DNA from: Candidatus Saccharimonadota bacterium
GTDB lineage: Bacteria > Patescibacteriota > Saccharimonadia > Saccharimonadales > Saccharimonadaceae
DNA: 64,000 nt
Direction: 5' to 3'
NCBI GenBank assembly: GCA_017619315.1
Contig: JAFZSN010000003.1
Location: 56,072 to 120,071, forward strand
Numbering within the stretch: the first letter of the stretch is position 1; every line of letters begins with the position of its first letter. This document shows positions 16,989-25,421 of the stretch, piece by piece. The notes below the pieces were generated by a model that was given only the letters and a program-made list of their open reading frames with translations, had not been told where the DNA came from and made no database searches. The position numbers and the translations under genes were made by a program.

Positions 16989-19900
16989 TATTCATCCTTA
17001 TCCATCATAGTCTTTATTACCTTATAATCGCCATCTGCAATATTAAATGCGAGGCCCTCAAAGTTATACTTCTTGTCCTCATCAAGCACCTCTTTGCAAT
17101 CAAACAAACTCTGGTTAGCAAGACCTTGCCCAAGCCACACCCCTCTGCTATTGAACATCGTAAACCATTCCTCAAGCTGCAACTGCCTCACCTTGTCATA
17201 ATCATCAATGAGCACATATGACAAATTCTTACTTTCCCCTAGATGTTCGAACACACCCTTAAACTTCTCGATCCCCTCATTAGATAAGAAGTTCTTGTAT
17301 TGACCCGCCCCGATAACCAAACTGACGGCATAATCCTGCGCATCGGTTCTAGTTTTAACGTCATTTTCGAGCGCATCAAACAATGCGTCAAAATTCTCAT
17401 TAAAGAACTTAATATCAAGCATCGGCTTCTTAAATATACCTAGCATATCTATGACGCGCACCTTCACCTTTGATATCTTTGACATGATGGAAGCTAGAGC
17501 ATAGATAAACGAAACATCCTCTGTTATGCTCTTCCCCGTAATGACGTGGAGCTTGTCACTGATGAAATCATATCTAGCAACATCTTTCTCTCTGATATCG
17601 AGCCCTATTGGCACAGCAGAAAGATCCGACAAGTACTTAGTAAGGTCATCGCTCGTCACATCGTCCGGGATCTTTGTGAGCTGCTTCACTTTACACTTAT
17701 AATATTCAATACACTGGTCCGCATATGTTCTTAGCGTTTCAATCTCCTTCTCCTCACTATCAATCAAAGCCGTCTGGAACTCACAATAAGAATCAACATT
17801 CGATGCGTCTGTTTTACAAATACCTCGGCCCACCACCTTTTTCGGAATCAATCCTTTTCTGCAATCAGTCAAATTCCTATATTGGCTATCGTCTGCCATT
17901 TGCATCACTATTTGATGGTTAAAGAACTGCAACAATCTAGTACTAATAGCATTTGTAGTGTTAGACGTAATTATAAAGATGATCCCATATCTTGGCGCGT
18001 CTCTAAACAGTTCACCGATCGAATCCATCGCCCTAGGCAATACCTCGCCAAAGATATCATAGTTATTTATAATCACCACCATCAAATTCATCTTGTCCTG
18101 CTGAACTTTATTGTAATACTCAAACGAACCATTATAATCAGACAAAATATTCTTGCGTCTTTCCATCTCTTCCGTTATAAGGTCAAACACCCCCGCCACC
18201 TTATCTATTTCATCCTGAAATACCACTTCACCTACATGCGGGAATCTCGCGAACTTTTTCATCGTCTCCGTACCAAAGTCAATAATGTAATATGCGATCT
18301 CAGCTGGTGTATGGTCAACGATGCTAGACCACATAATCGTCGATAATAGTTTTTCAATACTTGAATCCGCCTTACCCACAATCGCAATATTACCACCAGC
18401 AAGGTCAATCTTAAGAGGCCCTTGCTGCTGTTTTCTCGGTTCGTCATATTCGCCGACAAGCGTTTCATAAGTGTATTTCGCCCCAGGTTGAAGGCCATAT
18501 TTTTTCTTCAAATCAGCTAACATCACAATCGGATCAATATTAGTAAGCCATAGCGGTTGCCCCTTCAAAGTCACCTGCTTACTCACCTCCGAAATATAGC
18601 CCACGATATTAATTAACTCCTCACCCTGAGCTTCCTTTACTTCAGCTTTCTCTTTTAATGATTCCACCACGCGACCAATATCATTAATACATTCAATCGA
18701 CTCATCAATCTGACGCTCTACTACATCAGAAGGATAATACTTTGCCCCGGCCCAAGCAACTTGTCCCAAGTTATAGTAATCATCGTTCCCTACCTGAAGA
18801 TAAAAAGTACCCGTTTGCTTGAGGAATGCCGCATCCGGCTTCTTCAAAATTTCATTCGAATCGCTTTTGTCTTGCACTTTGAGACATACTTTAAATTTAG
18901 AGTTAGACCAAATCTGATCATTTACCACACCACTCGGCTTCTGTGTAGCCAGGATCAAATGCACCCCAAGCGAACGCCCAACCCTAGCCGTCGAAATAAG
19001 CTGATCCATAAAATCCGGCTCTTGCTGTTTCAGCTCAGCAAACTCATCACAGATAATTAAGAGATGGCTCATTGGCTGATCCACCATACCCTTCCTATAG
19101 TACTGCTGGTACTTATAAATATTCATCGACCCCTCCTTCAACTTCTCACGCGCCGCATTAAAAATTGATTGGCGACGCTTAAGTTCCGACTCGATAGCAG
19201 AAATCGACCGGAAAATCTCAGATTTATCAAGGTTCGTAATAGTCCCGGCAAGATGCGGCAACTTAATATTAAGCTCTGCATTCTCAAAGCTCTTCGCAAG
19301 ACCACCACCCTTATAGTCAATCAACACAAATTGCACTTCGTCCGGACTAAAGTTCACCGCAAGAGATAGAATATACGTCACGATCCATTCTGACTTACCA
19401 GAGCCAGTCGTACCAGCAATCAACCCATGCGGCCCATAAGCCTTTTCGTGAATATCCATCGTGAATATCTCATTATTTTGATCGATCCCAATCGGCACCG
19501 ACAAACTCACCGACGGGTTATTATTATTCCATCTCGCGAGGCTGTTCAGCTGTTCCACTCGGCCAAAATTATAAAGCTCAAGGAATGATACCGATTTCGG
19601 TAACTCAAATTTCCCCTTCTCAGCCGGCACTGGAATATTAGCAAGACTCTGAGCGACAAGATGCATATTGACTCGCCCATTGTTGAAATCAGCCATGAAC
19701 ATTTCTTTTCCTGTATTAGTATCACCAGAAGTAACCGTCGAAGCTTGACGAGAAACAAAGACAAAATCAGTCGTCTCATTCGGTAGTGACGAGACACTCT
19801 GTGTCGTCGCAATGATTGAAAACCCAATATTTCTCCTATAATGAAGTATCTTGTTAATTATCGGCACATTCCTGACCGCTGCCATATCATCCACCACAAA

Positions 19901-21556
19901 TAAATAATATGGTCTAAAATCCTTATAGCTTGATTTCGACTCATGTTCAGCCCCATCATCTTCAAGTTGTACTTCCTCGTCATTTGCCGCTCTCGCATTG
20001 AATACCTTCTCGAGTTCACCGGATATAGTCGTCATTTTATCCACCGAAGTACAAAAATACCTACTTGTCCTCTGCCCATTCCAGCAATGTGGCACCGCCC
20101 TAAGATAATCCCATTTGCGCGGATCCTTCGTGAAAACCACTATCTTGAGGTCATTATAAGCATGAAATGTAAGAAGCTGCAGGAAGAGGCAGTCCATAAA
20201 ACAATTAACTATCTCCTTGTCGCCCACAACCGCGCTAATGTTACTCGTCTTCAAATCATAAAGAATTGGTGCAGCTTCAATAGTTAATGCATCGTTCACC
20301 GTTTTCTTCAACGCCAAGAATAATGAATCGTCATCATCAATGGAGAATTGTTCCTTGGGTCTCTCAATCTGAATTGCCGTCGGCACTTTACCAAGCCCCA
20401 GTCTAACGGTCAAGAAATCACCATGGCTAATATTTCTCTGCCACAATTCCTTTGTCTTCCCCTCAATAATTGCCGCACACTTCTCCGGTTCCGGATGATT
20501 GTCAATCATCGTCTGCTTCTGATTCGCTTTAATGAAATTAATCAAATTCTGTTTTTGATTCAAATACTCCTCGTATTTCTTTTGACGTTTTTCCTCTCTT
20601 TTTCTCAACCTTCTTTTATTAATTTTACGCGAAATCATTGGCCAAACCAAACTACCAGTAAGCGTCAAAACCATAGCACCGATAGAAATCCCCAGCATCG
20701 TCCCATTACCATTTCCAGACGCTGACACAATCATCCCGACCATCGATATCACAGACGCTCCCGCCATAGTCAACTGCGGCCCCACAGTCATAATCGCCGG
20801 CATATCATTTTTCTTCTCCTGATCCGGCGGTGCATCAATCTCCACCGTCACTGGTTCAACCATATAATTAAGCCGCGGTGATTTAAAGAAATAATCCTTT
20901 TCGCTATAAAGCGGTACCGCCTCCTGCGCAACTGGCTTTTCACTGTTTTTCATTAGCGATGATGGCGCGTGCCTCTCACTCACCTTCAATTTGATCGTTT
21001 CCTTTTCAACCAATTCCTGGGAAGCATCGATCAAAAGCTTCCCATTCAAGAAAATAATTTTCATCCCATAGAAGAAAATCGTATCCCCACTCAAAATCTC
21101 CTGCCCACTTCTCGCCCGCTCACCAGAAATAAAGAAAAACGGTGAATTAGTCTCAACCAGCCACCTGGAGTCAACCAGCTTAATTCGCATATATTCAGTC
21201 TTACTAAACTCCAACGGAAAATACACATCACAATTTGGGTCGGTGCCGATCGTCACAGCATTAAAAATATCGTATGACTTAAGCTCAGAGTTAAACCTCG
21301 GCGTCATAATTAGGAAGAAACTTTCCCCAGTAATCTTCGAAGTCAAAATATAAATCTTATAAGGCTCCAGCCTCGGCTGTTCGAAATAAATATCTTTTGA
21401 AGAAAACCTATGCGACAGCTTGATAGTCCAATTTTCATTGTCAGCAATAATATTGGCCACCAGTTCGCCACCAATATACACCGGATACATACCACCACCT
21501 TTTGAAGATAAGACCTGCGAAACAAAAGCCCTATCATTAAAAATATGTACGATCAT
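16988..21556 (-). CDS. Type VII secretion EssC/YukB-type FtsK/SpoIIIE ATPase
   Basis: 1522 residues, close to the usual EssC length. Order: N-terminal FHA-like region (about 1-190, e.g. VTIGTDPNCDVYFP); two membrane segments (about 255-310); a connecting region; then three FtsK/SpoIIIE-type ATPase domains. D1 is intact: Walker A AGTTGSGKSEW near residue 710, Walker B LLIICDEFAEL and LILATQKPSG. D2 (NIAIVGKADSSIEKL, ~1060) and D3 (LHVITGKSITEDV, ~1340) have P-loops lacking a canonical GK(S/T). The enzyme drives export of WXG100 proteins. EssA, EssB and EsaA homologues are not seen in the window. Confidence 0.92.
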   Translation of the reverse strand: MIVHIFNDRAFVSQVLSSKGGGMYPVYIGGELVANIIADNENWTIKLSHRFSSKDIYFEQPRLEPYKIYILTSKITGESFFLIMTPRFNSELKSYDIFNAVTIGTDPNCDVYFPLEFSKTEYMRIKLVDSRWLVETNSPFFFISGERARSGQEILSGDTIFFYGMKIIFLNGKLLIDASQELVEKETIKLKVSERHAPSSLMKNSEKPVAQEAVPLYSEKDYFFKSPRLNYMVEPVTVEIDAPPDQEKKNDMPAIMTVGPQLTMAGASVISMVGMIVSASGNGNGTMLGISIGAMVLTLTGSLVWPMISRKINKRRLRKREEKRQKKYEEYLNQKQNLINFIKANQKQTMIDNHPEPEKCAAIIEGKTKELWQRNISHGDFLTVRLGLGKVPTAIQIERPKEQFSIDDDDSLFLALKKTVNDALTIEAAPILYDLKTSNISAVVGDKEIVNCFMDCLFLQLLTFHAYNDLKIVVFTKDPRKWDYLRAVPHCWNGQRTSRYFCTSVDKMTTISGELEKVFNARAANDEEVQLEDDGAEHESKSSYKDFRPYYLFVVDDMAAVRNVPIINKILHYRRNIGFSIIATTQSVSSLPNETTDFVFVSRQASTVTSGDTNTGKEMFMADFNNGRVNMHLVAQSLANIPVPAEKGKFELPKSVSFLELYNFGRVEQLNSLARWNNNNPSVSLSVPIGIDQNNEIFTMDIHEKAYGPHGLIAGTTGSGKSEWIVTYILSLAVNFSPDEVQFVLIDYKGGGLAKSFENAELNIKLPHLAGTITNLDKSEIFRSISAIESELKRRQSIFNAAREKLKEGSMNIYKYQQYYRKGMVDQPMSHLLIICDEFAELKQQEPDFMDQLISTARVGRSLGVHLILATQKPSGVVNDQIWSNSKFKVCLKVQDKSDSNEILKKPDAAFLKQTGTFYLQVGNDDYYNLGQVAWAGAKYYPSDVVERQIDESIECINDIGRVVESLKEKAEVKEAQGEELINIVGYISEVSKQVTLKGQPLWLTNIDPIVMLADLKKKYGLQPGAKYTYETLVGEYDEPRKQQQGPLKIDLAGGNIAIVGKADSSIEKLLSTIMWSSIVDHTPAEIAYYIIDFGTETMKKFARFPHVGEVVFQDEIDKVAGVFDLITEEMERRKNILSDYNGSFEYYNKVQQDKMNLMVVIINNYDIFGEVLPRAMDSIGELFRDAPRYGIIFIITSNTTNAISTRLLQFFNHQIVMQMADDSQYRNLTDCRKGLIPKKVVGRGICKTDASNVDSYCEFQTALIDSEEKEIETLRTYADQCIEYYKCKVKQLTKIPDDVTSDDLTKYLSDLSAVPIGLDIREKDVARYDFISDKLHVITGKSITEDVSFIYALASIMSKISKVKVRVIDMLGIFKKPMLDIKFFNENFDALFDALENDVKTRTDAQDYAVSLVIGAGQYKNFLSNEGIEKFKGVFEHLGESKNLSYVLIDDYDKVRQLQLEEWFTMFNSRGVWLGQGLANQSLFDCKEVLDEDKKYNFEGLAFNIADGDYKVIKTMMDKDE

Positions 21557-21708
21557 TTACAGTATCTATCCCATTCTTCCTTTACTGTCTTTTATAAGCA
21601 TAACAATATTATACAAATTTCAACCTGTTAAGTCAATGAATTTTGGAAAAGAAACCTGGACTTTTTTAAGGTTTATGATAAGATATTTATATAATAGAAC
21701 TAAACAAA

Positions 21709-22482
21709 ATGAATAGAATCATCAAAAAAATATCGGCAATTCTAATTTCAACGTCCAGCGTCCTTTTTGTTGCTTCCACTCCAGTATCTGCCGCGCAGTA
21801 TGTCGATGTCGGTGACTGTTCAGATTCTTTTGCCGGCCTTACCTCTTGGTGTTATGGCGTAGGTGATATCCACGATGAAGAAACTCTAAAGACCAATATT
21901 TGGACAATCGCTGCTAACATCGCTGCAGACATCACCGTTCTCGCTGCTTACCTTGTCTTAGGCTTCGTCATCTACGGCGGTTATCTTTATCTTCTCTCCG
22001 GCGGAGACACGACCAAGGTTGCAAACGGCAAGAAAACCATCGCCAACGCCTTTATTGGGCTAGCTATCGTCCTACTAGCAAATGTTATCTTCAATACCCT
22101 TAGATTTATTCTAATCGGCGGTTCAGGAGATAAACTACTTTCCGATTGCTACAATTCAACTTGTGTCGAACCAGCCGACATGATTTCTGGGATCATCCAA
22201 TGGGTCGTTGGTATTACCGGGCTCGTTGCGGCTATCTTCCTCATTATTGGCGGCATCTCATATATGACTTCGTCTGGCGACACTTCCAAGGTCGAAAAAG
22301 CCAAGAAGACTATCCTCTACGCTGTCATCGGCCTCGTCATCGTTGCTCTTGCCGAAATTATCACAGGACTTGTTACTGGCATCATCAAAAATGCTAACAA
22401 CGAAGAAGGCGCCTACATCAACAACAGCTCCATTTCATATCAAATAAACAAGGAGGAAACATATGTTAAAAGGATTACTTAA
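21709..22482 (+). CDS. Double TrbC/VirB2-like pilin-type protein
   Basis: 257 residues. Signal peptide (ISTSSVLFVASTPVSAAQ) followed by two copies of a TrbC/VirB2-like unit, each with two membrane helices around a short SGGDTTKV-type loop: about residues 62-140 (VIYGGYLYLLSGGDTTKV) and 150-240 (IIGGISYMTSSGDTSKVEKAKKTILYAVIGLVI). Cys pairs lie before each unit. VirB2-type proteins build the T4SS pilus; the fused pair could be a minor pilin or membrane-embedded assembly factor. The promoter leaves only a short leader. It overlaps the next pilin gene by 20 nt. Confidence 0.85.
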   Translation: MNRIIKKISAILISTSSVLFVASTPVSAAQYVDVGDCSDSFAGLTSWCYGVGDIHDEETLKTNIWTIAANIAADITVLAAYLVLGFVIYGGYLYLLSGGDTTKVANGKKTIANAFIGLAIVLLANVIFNTLRFILIGGSGDKLLSDCYNSTCVEPADMISGIIQWVVGITGLVAAIFLIIGGISYMTSSGDTSKVEKAKKTILYAVIGLVIVALAEIITGLVTGIIKNANNEEGAYINNSSISYQINKEETYVKRIT

Positions 22483-22951
22483 AAAACTTGTATTGGCGGT
22501 ACTATTAATCGCTGGCCTCACAACGGCCTATCCAGTCGCATCTACCTTTGCAGCAAGCGATCCAAGCACCGACGTCTGTAATCTCGATGTTCCAGATTCC
22601 GTCAAAAACGCCAACAACTGTAATGGGGCTAAAGATGGCGCCTCTGACATAATCGTCAACATAATTAACGCCGTAATCGGCTTACTTGGTATCGCGGCAG
22701 TAATCGTTATTATTATCGGTGGTATCAACTATATGACCTCATCTGGCGAAACCGCCAAAATCGAAAAAGCCAAGAAGACCATCCTCTACGCCGTCATCGG
22801 CCTCGTAATCGCCGTACTAGCCTTTGCTATTGTCAACTTCACCATTGGTATCCTTGGCGGCGAAAGACAAAACGATACTAGCAGTGAGGCAAAAGACAAT
22901 TCCAAGGCCGACAGCAAACCTGGAACCAGCACCAAGGACAAAACAAAATAA
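22463..22951 (+). CDS. TrbC/VirB2-like pilin-type protein
   Basis: 162 residues with a signal peptide (VLAVLLIAGLTTAYPVASTFAA), one TrbC-like two-helix unit (IIIGGINYMTSSGETAKIEKAKKTIL) and a Lys/Ser/Asp-rich hydrophilic C-terminal tail. AGGAGG precedes the ATG, which lies within the end of the preceding gene. The DNA coding the loop and second helix is nearly identical to the second unit of the upstream gene, pointing to recent duplication. Confidence 0.87.
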   Translation: MLKGLLKKLVLAVLLIAGLTTAYPVASTFAASDPSTDVCNLDVPDSVKNANNCNGAKDGASDIIVNIINAVIGLLGIAAVIVIIIGGINYMTSSGETAKIEKAKKTILYAVIGLVIAVLAFAIVNFTIGILGGERQNDTSSEAKDNSKADSKPGTSTKDKTK

Positions 22952-23017
22952 GGATAAGCTCTTGCCTATTTTTAACAATCGCATTATAATATAATTAAGT
23001 ATAAGTAAAGGAATAAA

Positions 23018-23344
23018 ATGAAAGATATAGTTTTAAAACTCGCCGAAGATACAAACCCAGCAATGCCATCCACGCTACCAAATAAGGTTAACGAAGGTGG
23101 CTCAGGTGATCTTGAACAAGCAGTATTGCAAATTATCAACGTCGTAATTGGGGTTCTAGGCCTTGCTGCAGTTGTCGTTATCATCATCGGTGGTATCAAC
23201 TATATGATGTCATCCGGAGATACTACCAAAGTCAAAAAAGCCAAGGACACCATTCTCTACGGCGTAATCGGTCTCGTCATTTGTGTTCTCGCCTTTGCTA
23301 TCGTCAACTTTGTAATTGGCAATATCTTATCAAACCCTAGCTAA
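23018..23344 (+). CDS. TrbC/VirB2-like pilin-type protein, short, without clear signal peptide
   Basis: 108 residues. One TrbC-like unit (IIIGGINYMMSSGDTTKVKKAKDTILYGVIGLVI) preceded by a ~40-residue polar leader (MKDIVLKLAEDTNPAMPSTLPNKVNEGG) that lacks a typical signal peptide. It has its own upstream AT-rich promoter region and ends just before a strong terminator. Third member of the pilin cluster. The short hydrophilic N-terminus differs from its paralogues and may mean a different export or processing route. Confidence 0.83.
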   Translation: MKDIVLKLAEDTNPAMPSTLPNKVNEGGSGDLEQAVLQIINVVIGVLGLAAVVVIIIGGINYMMSSGDTTKVKKAKDTILYGVIGLVICVLAFAIVNFVIGNILSNPS

Positions 23345-23352
23345 TTCCTAAC

Positions 23353-23380
23353 AAAAAATCGCCCTACGGGGCGATTTTTT
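23353..23380 (+). terminator. Intrinsic terminator of the pilin cluster
   Basis: Perfect 12-bp stem AAAAAATCGCCC / GGGCGATTTTTT with a TACG tetraloop, immediately after the third pilin gene. Confidence 0.93.
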
Positions 23381-23412
23381 GTTACTACTTATCTAATAAT
23401 TCCATCACATCA

Positions 23413-23440
23413 AAAAACCCTTCAATCATGAAGGGTTTTT
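23413..23440 (-). terminator. Intrinsic terminator of hsp20
   Basis: Perfect 11-bp stem AAAAACCCTTC / GAAGGGTTTTT with a 6-nt loop, one base past the hsp20 stop codon. It can work in both directions. Confidence 0.9.
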
Positions 23441-23441
23441 C

Positions 23442-23954
23442 TTACTGAATAGCGATTTTCTTCGGTTGCTCAGTCTTTTCTTTTTCGAAAGTAATCGTAA
23501 GGACACCGTCTTTTAGCTCAGCCTTTACGCTGTTCTCGTCTTCGCGTACCTGTACTGGAAGAGCAATCGTCCTCGAAAACTCACCCCAATAACATTCCTG
23601 AATATGCCATCTAGTAGTTTGCTCGTCCTCACCCCCTGACAAAACACCGGAAATAGTCAAAATATTGTCAGAAATACTGACATCGAGATCTGATTTTGAG
23701 ATGCCAGCGGTCCTAGCTTTTACTACTAATTTATCGGCGGTTTCATAGACATCTACAGCTAGTTGTCCTGGGAAATCGTCGGTATTGTCCCACTCATCTT
23801 CTACTGATTCGCCGAGTTCATCTTGAGGGATCTCTTCCTCAATGATCGCAGTCTCCTCGGTCTCAACTGGAGCCACTAGCTCCTCATCATTGCCAAGGAA
23901 AGCCGCAGCGAGGTCATCCTCCATCAGCAAATCGTCACTATTTGTACGAGCCAT
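23442..23954 (-). CDS. Hsp20 / alpha-crystallin small heat-shock protein
   Basis: 170 residues. An acidic N-terminal extension of ~60 residues is followed by an alpha-crystallin domain (about 62-160; DVYETADKLVVKARTAGISKSDLDVSI, then ELKDGVLTITFEK) and a short C-terminal tail with an IAI-type anchoring motif. ATP-independent holdase that prevents aggregation in the cytoplasm. Strong GGAGG ribosome site. No CIRCE seen upstream, unlike dnaJ and groES. Divergent from comF. Confidence 0.93.
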   Translation of the reverse strand: MARTNSDDLLMEDDLAAAFLGNDEELVAPVETEETAIIEEEIPQDELGESVEDEWDNTDDFPGQLAVDVYETADKLVVKARTAGISKSDLDVSISDNILTISGVLSGGEDEQTTRWHIQECYWGEFSRTIALPVQVREDENSVKAELKDGVLTITFEKEKTEQPKKIAIQ

Positions 23955-24019
23955 ATTTCCTCCACTTATATTGTTATGCTTGTATTTTATACCATATTCG
24001 TAGTAAAATCAAGCAAATC

Positions 24020-24730
24020 ATGCCAATTAATGTAAATAATACAACATTCGCTAGCATTTTGGATCTCCTCTCTCCCTACTCTTGTAGGGGTTGTGGCCGT
24101 ATCGGTGACGCTCTTTGTGGCCATTGTAAAAAATACATTCTAGACCACCACCAAAACCTTTGCCCAATTTGCAAAAACACAAACACCACCGACACTTGTC
24201 CCCACTGCAACAAAGTCAAGTCGCACGACCCCCTACCGCCCACTTTTATCCTTGGCGAACGCTCCGATCTCCTCGCCGCGCTTATCCATGACTACAAATA
24301 CAAATCTATCCGCTCCCTAGCTCATCATTTCGCTGATATGCTAGACCAAATTCTCCCACCCATCACTGGCTCCACTTTTATTGTTCCCTTGCCAACAATT
24401 CACCGCCACGTCCGTGAAAGAGGGTTCGACCATACTCTATTAATAGCAAAGCATCTATCAAAGAAACGCCCCAATTTTTCCGTAAATAGAGCTCTTATGA
24501 GGGCCAATTCAAAAGTCCAGGTCGGCACAAATATGAGAGACCGTAAAACCCAAGCAAACTCCGCTTACGAAATAAACCATAGAATCAGGCTAGACCCTCA
24601 AGCGAACTACATTCTCCTAGATGATGTCTGGACCACTGGCGCCAGCCTAATGGCGGCAACCAAAAAACTCCGCAGTTGCGGAGTTTCCAAGATTACATTA
24701 TTGATCCTCGGCCTGAGTCGTCTCAACTAG
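24020..24730 (+). CDS. comF: ComF family phosphoribosyltransferase-like protein
   Basis: 236 residues from ATG 24020, which lies ~11 nt after a TAAAAT box and lacks an SD, suggesting a leaderless message. N-terminal zinc-binding part (CRGCGRIGDALCGHC and CPICKNTNTTDTCPHC), then a PRTase fold with the PRPP-binding signature ILLDDVWTTGASL near the C-terminus. ComF is needed for DNA uptake in naturally competent bacteria; its cytoplasmic biochemical role is still debated. Its 3' end overlaps the convergent pilin gene by 33 bp. Confidence 0.9.
   Translation: MPINVNNTTFASILDLLSPYSCRGCGRIGDALCGHCKKYILDHHQNLCPICKNTNTTDTCPHCNKVKSHDPLPPTFILGERSDLLAALIHDYKYKSIRSLAHHFADMLDQILPPITGSTFIVPLPTIHRHVRERGFDHTLLIAKHLSKKRPNFSVNRALMRANSKVQVGTNMRDRKTQANSAYEINHRIRLDPQANYILLDDVWTTGASLMAATKKLRSCGVSKITLLILGLSRLN
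24662..24686 (-). terminator. Intrinsic terminator of the minus-strand pilin gene, inside comF
   Basis: Perfect 10-bp stem AAACTCCGCA / TGCGGAGTTT with a 2-nt loop, followed on the minus strand by a T-run. It lies within the comF coding region, just beyond the stop codon (24698) of the convergent pilin gene. Confidence 0.8.
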
Positions 24731-25135
24731 ATAAGAGGTTTGCTCTTGATTGTTATTAGAGCTTGAGCTCGGCAACGCAGAAATCACAAAGTTGACAATC
24801 GCAAATGCCAAGAAAGCAATTATAAGACCGATAATCGCATAAAGAATAGTATTCTTCGCATCAGTTACTTTCTTAGAATCACCACCAGATACTACGTATT
24901 TAATACCACCAATAATAAGCATAATGACAGCAATAATACCAACAATATAAAGCACAGTGTTAGTAACCTGCTTGAAAACGCCAGTATCCCCAAAGAGATC
25001 TTTTGGACACTCGTCACAACGTGCAGCCTCAGCACCTTCCATTAAAGTCATAGCAGAAACATGAGGAGCAAGTGTCAACCCAACCATCCCTGCAATTAAT
25101 AATATTGGTAATATTACTTTTAGCATCTTTTTCAT
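24698..25135 (-). CDS. TrbC/VirB2-like pilin-type protein
   Basis: 145 residues. Signal peptide (ILPILLIAGMVGLTLAPHVSA), a CDECP motif, then one TrbC-like two-helix unit (LIIGGIKYVVSGGDSKKVTDAKNTILYAIIGLIIAF) and a Ser/Asn/Gln-rich tail. Fourth pilin paralogue of the locus, encoded alone on the opposite strand. The extended -10 TGGTATAAT sits 6 nt before the ATG, so the mRNA is probably leaderless. Confidence 0.87.
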   Translation of the reverse strand: MKKMLKVILPILLIAGMVGLTLAPHVSAMTLMEGAEAARCDECPKDLFGDTGVFKQVTNTVLYIVGIIAVIMLIIGGIKYVVSGGDSKKVTDAKNTILYAIIGLIIAFLAFAIVNFVISALPSSSSNNNQEQTSYLVETTQAEDQ

Positions 25136-25214
25136 ACTTTCATTATACCATAATTTAAAAAAGTGTAAACCCTAAAAATGGGAGATGCATAATCTCACCA
25201 CTCCTCAGAGCACA

Positions 25215-25346
25215 CAGATAATACGATGCCAGAAACTTTATTTCTACGGTCTACTCAAGATAACAAAAATACTAGAGCGAGCTCTAGATTTTTATTATCT
25301 TTCGTATCCCTAGAAAAGCTACGCTTTTCTGGCATCGTATTATCTG
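25215..25346. repeat. 132-nt nested inverted repeat beside the tRNA-Ser 3'-end duplicate
   Basis: Outer arms 25215-25235 and 25326-25346 are a perfect 21-bp inverted repeat. Inside are a second hairpin centred on CTAGAGC-GA-GCTCTAG with AT-rich flanking arms, and a local AGAAAAGC-TAC-GCTTTTCT hairpin that competes with the outer right arm. The right arm reaches the first two bases of the tRNA 3'-end duplicate. It may be the tRNA-Ser terminator or processing structure of the empty site, or a small MITE-like relic. Confidence 0.7.
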
Positions 25347-25365
25347 GCGGAGGGTGGGAGATTCG
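25345..25365. repeat. att site, left copy (tRNA-Ser 3'-end duplicate)
   Basis: Identical over 21 bp to 32874-32894. The first base corresponds to the last base of the CCA end of tRNA-Ser, so identity starts exactly at the tRNA terminus. Confidence 0.9.
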
Positions 25366-25409
25366 CACCGGAGGTACGAATCGACCATAAAAAAGAGCTC
25401 GCCAGAGCT

Positions 25410-25421
25410 TGGCGGAGGGTG
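25410..25421. repeat. Partial third copy of the tRNA-Ser 3' end
   Basis: TGGCGGAGGGTG matches the first 12 bp of the att repeat, 65 bp inside the left end. The flanking bases do not continue the tRNA. Confidence 0.6.

Noticed and set aside
25215-25346. CRISPR array or repeat-spacer unit
   Set aside because: Only one inverted-repeat pair with nested hairpins, no regularly spaced direct repeats and no cas genes. No CRISPR array was seen anywhere in the window.
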